From Fulvia fulva (lineage: Eukaryota > Ascomycota > Dothideomycetes > Mycosphaerellales > Mycosphaerellaceae): 64,000 bases of DNA. The stretch spans positions 3,410,001 through 3,474,000 of the forward strand of contig NC_063016.1 of the NCBI RefSeq assembly GCF_020509005.1, in the 5' to 3' direction. Position numbers and translations under genes: made by a program. Of the stretch, positions 41,117-52,384 are shown in pieces; the stretch's first letter is position 1; each line of letters begins with the position of its first letter. The notes under the pieces are model-generated. The model worked only from the letters and a program-made list of their open reading frames with translations. It was not told where the DNA came from and ran no database searches.

Positions 41117-43023
41117 CTAGACCTCTACACCTCCATCCTCGTCCGAGGCAATTGGTGATTCGATGGAGTCGTCGAGCGCGCAGACACCTTCCTGGGTGCC
41201 GAAGACGCGGAACTTGTTGCCGTAGACACGCCAGAAGTCACTGCCGAAGCGTGGCATACCGCCTGGTATGGTCAAGTCCTGTTTGGTGAAGCGATGCTTG
41301 AGGTCGGTTGGGTCATACTCGAACAGATCGTCCTTGGAGGTCGGTTCCAGGGTGGGGTCTCCGACTCGCTTCCATTGTGCGCCAGGGACAGATGGCGTGA
41401 AGCCACCGGCCTCTGAAGCGTCGACGTTTCCGTTTGCCTTCTGCTCCTTTTGAAGCTCAAACAGCGCATTGCCGGTAAGCTTCATGTTTGCCACGCCGTT
41501 GGTGATATCTGTGGGCGCTGCCGAATTGCGCCTGTCCTCAACGTCGATGTATGTGCCTTCACGTTCCAGCTTGGCAGACAATCTGACAGCTACCTGAGCA
41601 GTCAGAAAGCTGTCAAAGCCAGCTTCGTGAAATGCATCCATGGTGTTGTACTTGGTGTGTTGCTTGTCGGTATCGAGAATTGGAGTGGTCTGGGCGCTGA
41701 GCTGTTCGGCGATCTGTTCCAAAGAGCTGATCGGGCTGATATCACCGCAGTTGTGAGTGGTCATGTATTTCGTATCAACGACCACGGGCCAGAGCTTGTG
41801 AAGTGCTCGCTGGAACTCCTCCACTGTGTCCGGCAGTTCACCGATGAAAGTGCGGTAGATGTAGACCATATCCAGGAAGCAGTTGTGACCAACGATCACT
41901 TTCGGGTTGCCACGCAAGATTCCCTGTGCTCGATTGAACTGCGCTTTGTAGTCGTCCATATCCGCAAAGATAGGCTCTCCGGTGACGCTGTCTTTAGCGC
42001 ATTCGCGCAGATCAAGATTGCTGATATTGCTACCATGTAGAGCCTCAATGATCCACCTGAATCCTTTCTGCCGACCAATGCGTTCTTCGAGCTCGCGTCG
42101 GCGATCGGCAGCGATCCTGTCCTCGCGTTCTTTGTTAAAGCGCACGATCTGGATGAAGCCTACATCAAAGATTGTTAGCTTTACTCGAACAGTACCTGCG
42201 ATCGGTTAAGCGAAGGGGCTAGACGCTGCAGTGAAGCAATAGCGCATGTCTCCAACACTTGGCCTCCATCGAAGGCACTGCCCGTTCCCCGGTACTCCAT
42301 TTACGTACCTTTCTTGCTGACGGTGACAAGCTCCGGGAACTCTGCGCGGACGAGCTGGTGGACTAGGCGCTTCTCGAAGCGTGACAGCTCTTCGGCTTGA
42401 CGTTGTCCATCCTTAACGGTGTCGTAGCCGACAGGAGCGATGTTGAGGTAAGCAGGCGTATCCATGTTGCGTGATTTGACCCAAGCATTGATCTCGCCTC
42501 TGACCCTCTCGAGAAAGGCCAGTGACTCGGTCTCGGTTGGCTTGATATGGATGTCGGCCATACTGGTCTTGTCTTGACGCATTGCGAATTTCTCACGGGC
42601 CACCTTCGCCTCTGCACGTGAGAGGTATGGAACACCCATTGTGAAGGGTCGTCCGATGTCGAAGTTCACGCCAAGCAAGAACTCGGCGGCTCCGGACTGG
42701 AAGGAGAAGATGCGTTCGACATCAAGGCCGCGCTCGCTGATGACAGGTGAGAGGTCGAAGTTGTATGGTTTGAGGGTGTATTTGCCATCGTGCACATTCT
42801 GGTCCACGCAGGTGATGCCAATTTGCAATATCTGATAGCGCTCTGCTGCTTCCTTGATCTCAAGATAGCGCTGCTGAATGGTCGGCTTGCCGGAGTCTTT
42901 GCCCCATGAGCCCTTGGAAGGCACGCCGGAGAGCTCAAGGTCAATGGCGACAAAGTGCGCTTCGGAGATGTCGGTGATGATGTCCAGCAGTAGTGGATAG
43001 AAGCTGACCTTGTCGACGTCCAT
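41117..43023 (-). CDS. PARN-like poly(A)-specific 3' exoribonuclease (CAF1 family)
   Basis: 585 residues from two exons: 43023-42309 and 42159-41117. The intron runs from GTACGT to GATGTAG and is 149 nt. It is a DEDD-type RNase: Asp28 and Glu30 in FVAIDLELSG, the third acidic residue near 335 in VGHNCFLDMVYIYRTF, and His416/Asp421 in MDAFHEAGFDSFLTAQ. Positions 28 and 30 coincide with those of human PARN. A central insertion (about 80-240) contains the region that bears the R3H-like fold in PARN. It likely removes poly(A) tails or trims small RNA 3' ends. The frame stays open upstream to an ATG at 43560, allowing a 179-residue N-terminal extension (see findings). It shares a promoter with the Pex26-like gene. 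Confidence 0.88.
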
Positions 43024-43645
43024 CTTGGTGGTGGTTATTGGGCTGCTCAATTTAGCAATGTTTGTTGTGGGATCAGAAGAGGATGTGCGAGTGCAGGTGG
43101 CAAGTGTTGTCAAGTTCCAATTTGAGATGAGCCGGCGAAGCCAGCCGAGGGCGGACGAGGAAAGAGAGACTGCAGGTGATGATGGTGATGCTGAAGAGGC
43201 GGAAGCGTACGATCTCGAGCAAACTCGCACCTGCCGCCGCTGTCTCGGGTGTGCGCGTGAGAGGGGCGCGTGTGTGAGAGAGTGAATGAAACTACTTCTC
43301 GCTGTGATGCATACAGCTATCCTGGGAAGGCCACAGGTTGATGGCGTGGCGGCAACAGCCCGCGCAGCAACAGTGTGCATGCAAATAATGAGCGTGTCGT
43401 TCTGTTTGCACACCACATGCAGCAAACGGTAGCAGACCGAGCAGATGAGGAGGTGATGTGAAGGTGCAGGGCAATCTTGAATGATGACAAGATTCACAGC
43501 CTGGAGTGCAAGGATCACGGTTCGCGGGAAATTGCGGGCCGATGGCCCTCGGCGCATCATCTCGCGTGAGTGTGTGTGAGTCGTGACGCGACGAAGCTGC
43601 TCTCTCCCATCCTACCACATCGCTCGTTTTCAGGAGTAGGGGGAT
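43024..43645. promoter_or_regulatory. Divergent promoter region, PARN-like / Pex26-like
   Basis: 622 bases separate the two starts, or only 85 if the upstream ATG at 43560 is used by the minus-strand gene. No TATA box is evident. The minus-strand frame is open through most of it. Confidence 0.5.
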
Positions 43646-44965
43646 ATGGCATCCACTGGGACCATCACCTACCAGGACTCGCTGAACTCGCAATATCTGT
43701 CCAGCTCCTTGTCCAGCCTCTCGAGGTCACGGAACACGAACTCGCTGATCGTCCGCACGTACAAGCAAGCCAGGCAGTTGTATCTGACCAAGAGATTCAA
43801 GGAGGCCTGGGAGACCCTCGAGCCCATTGTATCTGCGCAGCAGCCATCGCAAGGTCCTGCTAATGGCCATGGGGATGCTAGCGGACCCGCTCCGATCGCC
43901 CAGAGCTCCAAGGGCACACGAACGAAAGTCTGGGTCTTCTACATCACTCTATTGTCCTCGATAGTGGACATCGGACCCGAGCAAGGGAGGAACACCTTCG
44001 GCTCCGCGATATGGAGACGCTTGGTCACCAAGGTCAGAGAGGGTACCATCTGGGATGAGATCGTGCGACTTGGCTACGGAGGAAGTGAAGGAGACGTCGA
44101 TCCAGATGTGGTCGTGAACCTGGCAACACTACTTGAGAGCCACATGCAGAGCCAGAAGCTCAATCAACAGCACCTAGAGGCCTATCTCTCTGCATCAGCG
44201 GATGCAGCACAACTGGCCTTCTATCAAGATGGAACCGCGACGCCCATGTCAAATCATACGTCCTCGCCGAAAGAGCTGACCACTCGTCTGAAGATCATCG
44301 AGCTTTACGCTCTGCACGTCCTTCCGGCCAACGAAGAATGGGAATACGCGCAACAATTCATCGAGATGAACGACATGCTGGACGAGGAGCGACGCGAAGC
44401 ATTCTTACATGCTCTGCACAGCATAAAAGACGAGAAAGATGGTACCGCGCAGCGCGAGCGCGAGTTGGAAGAGCTGAGGGAGCGCGAGATGGAGGAACAA
44501 CGAGCTGCAGAAGAAGTGAAGCGCAAGGAGGAGGAACGCAAAGAGCAGGATCGCAGGAAGGCTGCCGAAGCAGAGACGGTCCGGTCAAGCGGACCTGCGA
44601 GCAGCAACACAAGGTCTTTCAATGGCGCATCGTTTAATGGCAGACCGAGCTCGAGCGACCACAAGTCGCCTGGGCAATCGGCATCCAAAGCTTCGAAGTC
44701 GCAAAAGAAGACGCGTATACAGCCGCGAAGCTTGTACGGTCGGGCGTCCTTCATCCTGCACAACCTCCAGCACATGATAATGCAGGTTGGGCGCAATGTG
44801 ACGGGCGACAGCATGGCGCTTATGCGGTTCCTCATGTTCATGGTCGCACTGATCCTAGTGATGGCCCGGAGAGACATTCGTGAGCGACTAAAGCGGGTTT
44901 TGCAAAATAGCTGGGTGAAGATCCGGTCAACTGTTGGTATGGGCGTCAAAGTGTCTTACGTATAG
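43646..44965 (+). CDS. PEX26: Pex26-like tail-anchored peroxin
   Basis: 439 residues, no introns. The N-terminal half is helical (TYKQARQLYLTKRFKEAWET) and contains KVWVFYITLLSSIVDIGPEQ, VTKVREGTIWDEIV and LELYALHVLPANEEW-like blocks (read here as IIELYALHVLPANEEWEYAQ). A Glu/Arg-rich coiled coil follows at about 250-315, then a Ser-rich linker. One hydrophobic segment (LMRFLMFMVALILVMA) lies close to the C-terminus with a basic tail after it. This is the layout of the filamentous-fungal Pex26 family, which anchors the Pex1-Pex6 AAA complex at the peroxisome to recycle Pex5. The match is from memory of the family, so the name is probable rather than certain. Two PTS1-bearing ligases lie elsewhere in the window. 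Confidence 0.72.
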   Translation: MASTGTITYQDSLNSQYLSSSLSSLSRSRNTNSLIVRTYKQARQLYLTKRFKEAWETLEPIVSAQQPSQGPANGHGDASGPAPIAQSSKGTRTKVWVFYITLLSSIVDIGPEQGRNTFGSAIWRRLVTKVREGTIWDEIVRLGYGGSEGDVDPDVVVNLATLLESHMQSQKLNQQHLEAYLSASADAAQLAFYQDGTATPMSNHTSSPKELTTRLKIIELYALHVLPANEEWEYAQQFIEMNDMLDEERREAFLHALHSIKDEKDGTAQRERELEELREREMEEQRAAEEVKRKEEERKEQDRRKAAEAETVRSSGPASSNTRSFNGASFNGRPSSSDHKSPGQSASKASKSQKKTRIQPRSLYGRASFILHNLQHMIMQVGRNVTGDSMALMRFLMFMVALILVMARRDIRERLKRVLQNSWVKIRSTVGMGVKVSYV

Positions 44966-47399
44966 CATCACTATGACCGCGATATGTCGGTATGAAGTTT
45001 GCGTGGAAGTCTGCAGCGTCACGTTTGCAATTAATTTGAAGCATCAAGCAAGGTCTGCGTCACGACTCACGAACGGAGAAGTGTGAAGTCTGGCAGCTGA
45101 TCGATGGCAGGACGGTGTCAAGTCTTCAATCTGCCTGTCGAGAACTCTGAACAGTTGCTGCCGGTAGTGGGGGAATTTTCCGCGTGTACCCACCCTGCAG
45201 ATACCTAAACACTCTCCGCATCAATCGAAGAGCGCGATCATCGATGCCCCAGCCGTGAGCAAGAATCGCGACGCCCTTCCGAGGATACTGTATGACAAAT
45301 GGTTCCGATGTTGCGTTTAGCCAGTTTTAATGCCTCATAACTTCATGCTTCCGCCGTCAGAACGGTACAAGCCGAGATGCATCGTTACATTGCCATGCTC
45401 AATCGCTCACACACTGCAGCGACACTGGGGCTCCGTCTCCATTCCACAGCATCCTTCCCAGATCTTCACCACCCGAGGCAATATACATGCACCGACTAGA
45501 CAGAAAGCCGGATACCGTCTTCCAACCTGCAGCATACAGCAGCCCAACGGGGCGAGAATCTGCAGGAGCGACGCTACGGACTGCACAAGAGGGTCGTACT
45601 GCGGAGTAAACGTCCACGTTCTGGGTTATGCTTGTATGCATAAGCGCCACACACCGCATCATCGGCTCAACATGCAAACGTCAATAGGCTACACGGTCAT
45701 GAATCGTTTGCTAGCTGGGCGCCCACCGTGATGTGATGCGAACGTCAGAAGAGCGCATACACGTAGCTCGCAGTGCACACGACGCACGACGGAACCTTCA
45801 CTGTCGTGCAGCAGAGCATTACACTTGACACGCTGGGAGAGTCTGCGCGAAGCAACAGTCCTAGAACTGTTCGGGAAAGATCATGTCGAGGAAGGACGCG
45901 CCTGGCGTTACGATAGGCCCTGGCGCCGGCGTACACTTCTGAGCGATCTCCTAGTCTAGCCGTTCGGAGGTCGCTCGAACGGGACGGACTTTGGAATGCC
46001 TGCAAGATACCTAGTAGAGAGCTGGATGCCCGCAGATCATCAAGGCCGCAGTAGTCGTTTACTTCGGATTCGCCGCATCACACCGCACAGCGACGACGTT
46101 GTGGAGCATCGACACGTGCATGTGCCCCTCGTCTTCCGCCATCTACCGGAGCGAAAAGCTTGATGCATTGCAGACTGCAGCACAGCACCGGCAGCAGTAT
46201 GATTCTCAGTCTGTAGTTGGTCCTCATGCCCAGGCCTTCGTGGCAGCCACTGTGCCACTGCACTGCCTCTTTCGGGGACGGTCTCGTTCGCCGTCGAAGC
46301 CTGCTGTAGGTTTCGGCGACGGGCTTCATGGGCACCATCGACGATTTGAGTTCGCCCCTCCTACAGTAGATGCAATGTGGGCTTGTGCCTGCATATGCCA
46401 ACCAGATCCAGCTCCCAATCGCGCTGCTCGTGTATCTTCAGGACGTCACTCCAGGCAGTTGTGCTGGGCCAATTCCCGCATGAAGCTGCGTCTCCACGCA
46501 TATCGGGCGGTCGATGCTGGCCCAAAGAAATCATCCGAGACAGATGATCGCCGTGCTTCATGCGGCATCAGGTGGCCTGGCGACATGAGTATGACGCATG
46601 AAGATTGCTGACTGCCACACAATCCGCGAAGGTGATTAGCGAAGCTCTCAACAACAGCAGAAGTGCCTTGAGAGCCTGATTACAATAAAGTTGAAGACTG
46701 CACGGGCCGACCGATACCGAAAGAATGCCGGGAGATCGGCGCTGGGTTATTAATGGCAGGTCGCGTCGAAGGCGTCTCGATCATGGCGTGTCTTGAACGC
46801 TGCAGAATCTCGATGCGTGGGGCAGCGGACATGGTATTGTCGGTGAATGAGAAACTGTAAGCGATCATCCTGCTCCACTTCTGCTGCTTATCTATACGAT
46901 TGCCACTCCAACACTCCCAGCAGATCGCACGAGATCTCCTCCAGATCTCCTCTCATCTCCAGCGAGAGTCTCTACCGCGATACAACTTCTCCACAACCGG
47001 GGCGAGGCCTCATTGCAGACGGCGGGGCACGGCACGGAACCACGTCCGTCCCAGTGAAGAAATATACTACGCTCCCGACCTTCTTGCTTAGCTGCATAGA
47101 CAATCTTCTAGAGCTTTAGCTTGTGCTCGGTGTGGCGTCCGAGAGTCGTCTGCAGCCTTCGCTTGCGGAGGCCCATCTCTCTAGCGTCCCACCTGGCTGT
47201 TCAATCGATGTTGCACCCTAATCTCTGGTAACGCAGTCGGGGGCTGCTCCGAAGTCCAGGGCGCTCTTTCCGGAGTCTTCACAGCAAACATCATCGACTC
47301 AGGCTTGAACGAAGTTGCGGCCTATTGTAACCCCAGCACTTTTGGACCCAAGTGGACAGTCTCAAGGGTATTCTCAGACATTGACCCACTCCGTTCTAG
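44966..47399. other. Long intergenic region
   Basis: 2.4 kb, the longest gap in the window. ORFs of up to 170 codons (for example 46099-46611) show no family motif, poor composition and overlap in other frames. No tRNA, hairpin array or transposon sequence was recognised. The last 500 bases should include the promoter of the SANT-like gene. Confidence 0.45.
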
Positions 47400-48077
47400 A
47401 TGCCACTTTATACGGGGACCAGCATGGAAGCGAGGACAGACTCACAACAGCAGTCTGCTGTAGATGCATACACAATGCGGCGGCATCCAGAACGGATGGG
47501 CAGGATCCCAATCTCTATGCTTCTGACACCCTCACCGGAGTCACCTCCTTGCAGACCGGCGGCCCATCCACACAGAGCGGAAAGCCACAGCAGCTCCTCC
47601 AGCACATTCGACTCTCGGCGAGGGTCAAGCATCACGACCTCTTCGTTCGGCAAGTCGCCCACGCTGGACACCATACTCAATGGCAGTACGCCACGAAACC
47701 CCTACTCCAGCACTCGGCCTTACGGCAGCCCTGAGATGGACCCATACCCTCTTCCGCCTGAGACTCTTAATCTGGGACGGAGGCCGCGCGCACCCAGGCC
47801 ATCTTATAGCGAAGAGCAGAAGTTCTTCATCATGTATACGCGGATTGTGCGCGACCTAAGCTGGCCGGAGATCGAGGATGAGTTTTACAGATTCTTTGGT
47901 TCGAGGTCAAAGGGAGGATTGACCTCGGTGTACTATCGGGTACGACGTGACTGGGGAATGCTCGAGGTTCTGAAGAGCGGCGCGAACTCGTACGCAGCCG
48001 ACTGTAAAGAAGTGGAGAGGCGTGCGATGAACTTTTCGGCAGAGTTCCTGGGCCAGATCGGATACCTCATCAGTTGA
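47400..48077 (+). CDS. SANT/Myb-like domain protein
   Basis: 225 residues, single exon. The first 130 residues are Ser/Pro/Arg rich and disordered. The conserved block at about 137-190 (RPSYSEEQKFFIMYTRIV, LSWPEIEDEFYRFFG and GGLTSVYYRVRRDWGM) has the three-helix, Trp-spaced pattern of fungal SANT/Myb-like domains. A short C-terminal helix follows. It may bind DNA or chromatin, but no target is known. The start ATG at 47400 has an A at -3; a second ATG eight codons on is possible. It is convergent with the Iwr1 gene. Confidence 0.72.
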   Translation: MPLYTGTSMEARTDSQQQSAVDAYTMRRHPERMGRIPISMLLTPSPESPPCRPAAHPHRAESHSSSSSTFDSRRGSSITTSSFGKSPTLDTILNGSTPRNPYSSTRPYGSPEMDPYPLPPETLNLGRRPRAPRPSYSEEQKFFIMYTRIVRDLSWPEIEDEFYRFFGSRSKGGLTSVYYRVRRDWGMLEVLKSGANSYAADCKEVERRAMNFSAEFLGQIGYLIS

Positions 48078-48484
48078 GCTTTATGAAGCATGCTCATCAC
48101 AACGACGTAACGACAATGCTTCTTCGCATTGCTGCATACCCGCCGACCAGCTTCGTGAGGGTGGAAAGCCCCACTACCTGCATCTTTCAGCGCCAATTTT
48201 CGCGTTCATGGCTTTACATTAACCAGAGGCTAGACCTTGCAGCGAAGGCATTCTGTTGCGGGCAGACAACGGCGTTCAACGAGACGGGATGTCGGGGAGG
48301 TGGACTTCCAAAGCGTTCGATCCCCGCTGCGAGACCTGCTCGCGGAGGACAGGATATGAGACGATAAGGAAATGAACGAGTGGGTGGTTGCGGCGACAGG
48401 CATGACCGTGTTATTCGAGGGTGCCAAGCGGGCGACAGGACGACAGGACGCGAGATGCGTGTATCTAGTTCCGCCAGCGTGGAC
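48078..48484. other. Intergenic, convergent 3' ends
   Basis: 3' regions of the SANT-like gene and of IWR1. No gene is seen. Confidence 0.5.
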
Positions 48485-49663
48485 TTAATCTTCGTCCTCA
48501 TCTTCGGCGACGCCCTTAACCGCACCTGTCAGATACCCCGAAAACTTCTCCGGAATCTTCTTGCGCCACGGATTCATCTGCCGCTCATACTCATCATCGC
48601 TGAAGTTGCCAGTGTCAGCGTCCCACTCCTCGTTGTCTGATCCGTGAGCACGATAGCCATATGCGTTGCGACCGTATTCATCATCCGAGGCGACTTCATC
48701 ATCAGGATAGTCAGCGCCATACCAGTCCTCGGCGTTCTCGTCATCTTCGTTACTGTCCCAGTCTTTATCGCTAGGATCGTCTTCAATGTAGGTCTCCCAT
48801 GCAGCCTGGTCCTCCTCGGTGATGACCAGGTAGCCCACGTTCCCACCGGAATCTTGCGCGCTCACCTGAGCGTTGCCGGCTTGTGGGACTGGAGCAAGGA
48901 CATAGGTATCGTAGACATAGTCGGCATCATCGTCCATGTCCATCTCGGTGTCTCGTTGGTGGTCGAGCGCAGCTTTGTCTGCAATCCTCTGTTGATGCAA
49001 TTCTCGGCTGCGCTGCGGAGGAAGCTTAGGCTTGGCGGTCACTTTGGGCCTTGGTGGAAGCTGTTCCTTTGCTGCCTCTTCCATAGCGAATTGATTCAAC
49101 GAATTTGCTACTGCGACCATGGTAGGCCCCGCAGTACTGGCACCGCCGAAGGTTGGCGCACCTGCGCCATGCCGTCCACCCGCACGAACAGCAGATCCCC
49201 TGCCCGGCCGCTTGAGGTTATCGGCAGGCGCAGGACTTGCACCAGCGTCATTCCCGCCCTTGGCTAGATGCAGAAGATCTTGCGCGTTCTTCTTGCTTCG
49301 GCGCTCGATGAAAGTCGCGATGACATCCTCGTTATCTTTTGTTTTGCGCTTCTTGATGCCAGCCTCCGGCGTGCTGGGGCGCTTCAGGTGGAAGATCCTA
49401 CGCTCCTTGATGGCGCTCACAGGCGAGTCTAGACCACTGCCTGGAGCATGCGAGGGCGAGGGTCGTGAGGTAGCTGGCGGGTTCGCAGCGCTGTGCCCCG
49501 AGAACAGTCCTCCTTGCGAGGCATCTGTGGTATCCTTCTTGAGCACGTAATGGACATCCTGGGTATGCTGTCTCTTGCCTGGCCGCTCGACCATCAGTGC
49601 TTCCGGCGCTTGCTCATAGCGCTTGCGCTTGATGCGAACGACATCGGGACCCGAGCCCGACAT
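48485..49663 (-). CDS. IWR1: Iwr1-type RNA polymerase II nuclear import factor
   Basis: 392 residues, no introns. The N-terminus has a basic RIKRKRYEQAPEALMVE start typical of the family, and the middle is disordered with basic patches (KKRKTKDNEDV). The C-terminal third is the Iwr1 domain: YVYDTYVLAP, VGYLVITEEDQAAWETYI, then the very acidic DWDSNEDDENAEDWYGADYP and GNFSDDEYERQMNPWRKK. In yeast, Iwr1 binds assembled RNA polymerase II and directs its import into the nucleus. The ATG at 49663 is followed directly by the conserved region, so the start is well supported. Confidence 0.88.
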   Translation of the reverse strand: MSGSGPDVVRIKRKRYEQAPEALMVERPGKRQHTQDVHYVLKKDTTDASQGGLFSGHSAANPPATSRPSPSHAPGSGLDSPVSAIKERRIFHLKRPSTPEAGIKKRKTKDNEDVIATFIERRSKKNAQDLLHLAKGGNDAGASPAPADNLKRPGRGSAVRAGGRHGAGAPTFGGASTAGPTMVAVANSLNQFAMEEAAKEQLPPRPKVTAKPKLPPQRSRELHQQRIADKAALDHQRDTEMDMDDDADYVYDTYVLAPVPQAGNAQVSAQDSGGNVGYLVITEEDQAAWETYIEDDPSDKDWDSNEDDENAEDWYGADYPDDEVASDDEYGRNAYGYRAHGSDNEEWDADTGNFSDDEYERQMNPWRKKIPEKFSGYLTGAVKGVAEDEDED

Positions 49664-50115
49664 GCTTTGGCAAGCACTACCTGGTCGCGCGGAAAAGAGG
49701 GGCGGTTGGTTCGAGTGACGGCTTCCTGCAGATGTCGTGGTGAATAGTGTCGTCCGTGTGTAGCGTTGCAGTGCGACAGCGCGATGGGACAGGGTGCTGA
49801 TGACGGGCGCGGACGAGTTTACATGTAACCTAGGAGCAAGTCTTCCGAAACAACGGAAACATCATGCAGGTACAGCACTAGCGCACAGCGCACGAGCCAA
49901 GCGCCGTGTGTCGTGGGTGCAGCTACCCCACCATCTCCATTCACTTTCCAATCCCGAGTCTCGAGTTACACAGGCATATCACCAAGATATCACCTTCACG
50001 TGCTCCCACTATACGCTACACCATCATCTATCGACTCGCCCTACAGCCGACTCTTCGCCCTACAGCCACAATCAGCCCTTCCTTACTCTTCCTCCCAGAT
50101 ACCATAAATCCACAC
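49664..50115. other. Intergenic
   Basis: Promoter of IWR1 and 3' end of the RidA-family gene. C-rich, with several CCATC/CTAC runs; no gene is seen. Confidence 0.5.
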
Positions 50116-50553
50116 CTACGGCAACACAGCAATGCACTCAATCTCCACATCCGTCCCCAACGGCAGCTGCTTAGCAGCCACACAAGTCCTGCACGGCTTC
50201 GTCTCACCCCAATACTGCTTGTAAACCTCATTCATAGCCGAGAAGTTCTCCATGTCATCGAGGAACACATTCACCTTGACGACGTTGTCGATGCTGGTGC
50301 CCGCAGCTTCGAGGACTGCTGTCAGGTTCTTGATGCATTGGTGCTGTCATGTCTCAGCATGCGTGTTGTATCTCGATATAGTGTGACTTACAGTTCTGTC
50401 TGCAACAGAGCCCTCGATCAGCTTGCCGGTGGTTGGATCCATGCCGATCGAGCCGGAGCAGTAGACTGAGCCATTGGCGACGATGGCTTGGCTGTAGATG
50501 CCTGGAAGGGGCTTGGGGGCGCTGTCGGTGAGAATGGCTTGCTTGGGAGACAT
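50116..50553 (-). CDS. RidA/YjgF/UK114-family enamine/imine deaminase
   Basis: 129 residues from two exons: 50553-50392 and 50343-50116. The 48-nt intron runs from GTAAGT to GACAG in phase 0 and joins EGSVADRT to HQCIKNLTAVL. The protein hydrolyses reactive 2-aminoacrylate-type enamines made by PLP enzymes. Family marks are the start SPKQAILTDSAPKPLPGIYS, NGSVYCSGSIGMDPTTG, NVVKVNVFLDDMENFSAMN and the Arg in KPCRTCVAAKQLPLGTDVEI that binds the substrate carboxylate. The full length matches the family. There is no clear mitochondrial presequence, so the Hmf1-like cytosolic form is more likely than Mmf1. Confidence 0.93.
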
Positions 50554-50858
50554 TGTAGGCGATGTACGTTCTGTGTTAAGTAAGGTTGTTCTGTTACTGC
50601 AAGCTGATAGGAAAGATATCTTTTCATTTGCTATGCAGGGCGTAGAGCTCTGACTAATCCTTGTAAGCGGGCAAGGAGCTTGGCTGTGGCGAGTCGGCAG
50701 CCGCTGGCGAGACTTGCCCATAACGCTCATGTAACTCGCGATAGCAGATCGAAAGGCAGTACGCTCATCGCTTGTCCTTAATCAATATCTGACTATATAG
50801 TAGCCAACATTGCTCGCTTGTGGAAGAATAAACGTAAGGAATCGAAAGATCAACCATC
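50554..50858. other. Intergenic
   Basis: Promoter of the RidA-family gene and 3' end of the next minus-strand gene. No gene is seen. Confidence 0.5.
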
Positions 50859-52384
50859 CTACTTCGCTCCAGCAGCGTCCTGGCCTTGCTTGGCCTCACC
50901 CTTCGCCTTCTGCGTACGACGGTTGCGACGACGTGTAGTCGGCTTGCCCTCCTTCTGTTGCACAGTGTCGACACCCTTGTCGATGGTATTGGACGTAGTC
51001 GCCTCCTCTTCCACGCCGCCGGAACTCTTAGTACCATAGTCAGTGCCGTCGATGACCTTGGAAATCTGATCTTGACGTCGGCCTGATCGCTCACTTTGCC
51101 TAGCCTCGCGCCTCATGCGCCACTCCCCGAGAACATCAGCAAAAGTGGCGTCGAGCTTCTTGTTGCTGGGCTGCTGAAGGAAAGCCGCGACCTCCTCCAT
51201 CTCGGTCACGTTGTACGCAGACTTCCGGCGGTGGTACTCCATGGAGTTGGCGCAGCGAACGAGGACTTGATCGTCACCGGGCAACCATCCCGAAAGCAGC
51301 TTGAAAGTACTGTGAATGATTAGCCTCAGATTCATGCTAGGTGGGATTATCGAACATACCTGATCTCGAGCTTGCCCTCCGAGACGCGATGACAGATCTC
51401 CCTCTGCAGCCTGCCAACTTTGCCCCATGGTCGAAGCTCGAAAGCCAACGCCGCCTGGTAGAGATCGATCAAGTCATCCAGCTTGATCTTGTCCAGGTTG
51501 ACAGGACCAAAGTCGATGAGCTTGCCCTCGCTCGACTCGTTGTCCTCCATCCACTTGAGAGCCACACCAAGAGCCTTCTTCGACGGCATCTCCACGACGT
51601 CAAGTTTCAAAACAAGGGTCTTCTTCGGCGCCTTGGGGATGGCATATGCCAATGAGATAGGCGCAATGACTGGAAGGCGGTCTCTTGCCCGCGACTTCTG
51701 CTCTGAGGGGGTTTCTTTCTTGGCTGCCTGTGCTCCTGCAGCAGCACCTCCATCCGCGGCATTGACTTCTTCGGCCCAGTCGAGAATAGAGTCAACCTTG
51801 GATGAAGTCAAGGCTGGAGCCTCCTTTGAAGAAGTCGCTTGGGTGGTGCCCTGCCGTCCCGGTCGAGGAAAATCTCGCTTGGCAGCCTCGGAGAAGCGAG
51901 TGAGGATCTTCAGTGGGATAGAGCGAATGTACTCGTCTCCATTGAAGATGTCGACCTTGGGTCCAGAGTTCCGCTTCTGAGCGGGCGATCCTGGTGCATT
52001 GCGGTTGGTCGGATGGCCATCGCGGAAGCTCGAGCCATTGCCGTATCCGATTTTGATAGTAGTGCCGTCCATTGTCTGTGCGGTGTACAATGGGTGGTCG
52101 AAATAACTACCAAACTCCGGGTAATAGTATAGCTGATGGTGTGTCCACCAAGGGTACTGGTGCCAGAAAGGTTCTGTGGGTTGGAGAGGTGCTTCTTGGT
52201 GCGGGGGTCCGAAAAGGTGAGGCTGAGGTGGTTGTTGGTGGTCGGAAGGTTGTCGTTGTGGTGGTGTGGTGTGAGTAGTCAAGTGAGATCGAGAATTGTT
52301 TATATGGGCCTTGAACATCTCGCGAAGCGTCGGTGAAGCGCGGTCGCCGCTCGTGGCTCGCGAGCTTGTGATGCGGTGTTCCAT
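50859..52384 (-). CDS. BTB-like conserved fungal protein of unknown function
   Basis: 491 residues from two exons: 52384-51360 and 51309-50859, with a 50-nt GTATGT...CACAG intron. I do not recognise a named family. A His/Pro/Gln-rich start leads to GPKVDIFNGDEYIRSIPLKI, then a long insertion and LVLKLDVVEMPSKKALGVAL. The block IDLYQAALAFELRPWGKV and LQREICHRVSEGKLEIRS follow. The order of strand, helices and the AALAFELRPW block resembles divergent fungal BTB/POZ-like folds, a weak inference. A DQVLVRCANSMEYHRRKS helix and a basic Lys/Arg-rich tail (TTRRRNRRTQKAKG) end the protein, the latter a possible nuclear signal. Confidence 0.78.

Noticed and set aside
46099..46611. 170-codon ORF in the 2.4-kb gap
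   Set aside because: Composition is unlike a protein (many Cys, His and Arg without pattern), overlapping ORFs lie in other frames, and there is no family signal.
50028..50231. Cys/Arg-rich short ORF near the RidA-family gene
   Set aside because: It overlaps the end of the RidA-family gene and is a shadow of a C-rich stretch.
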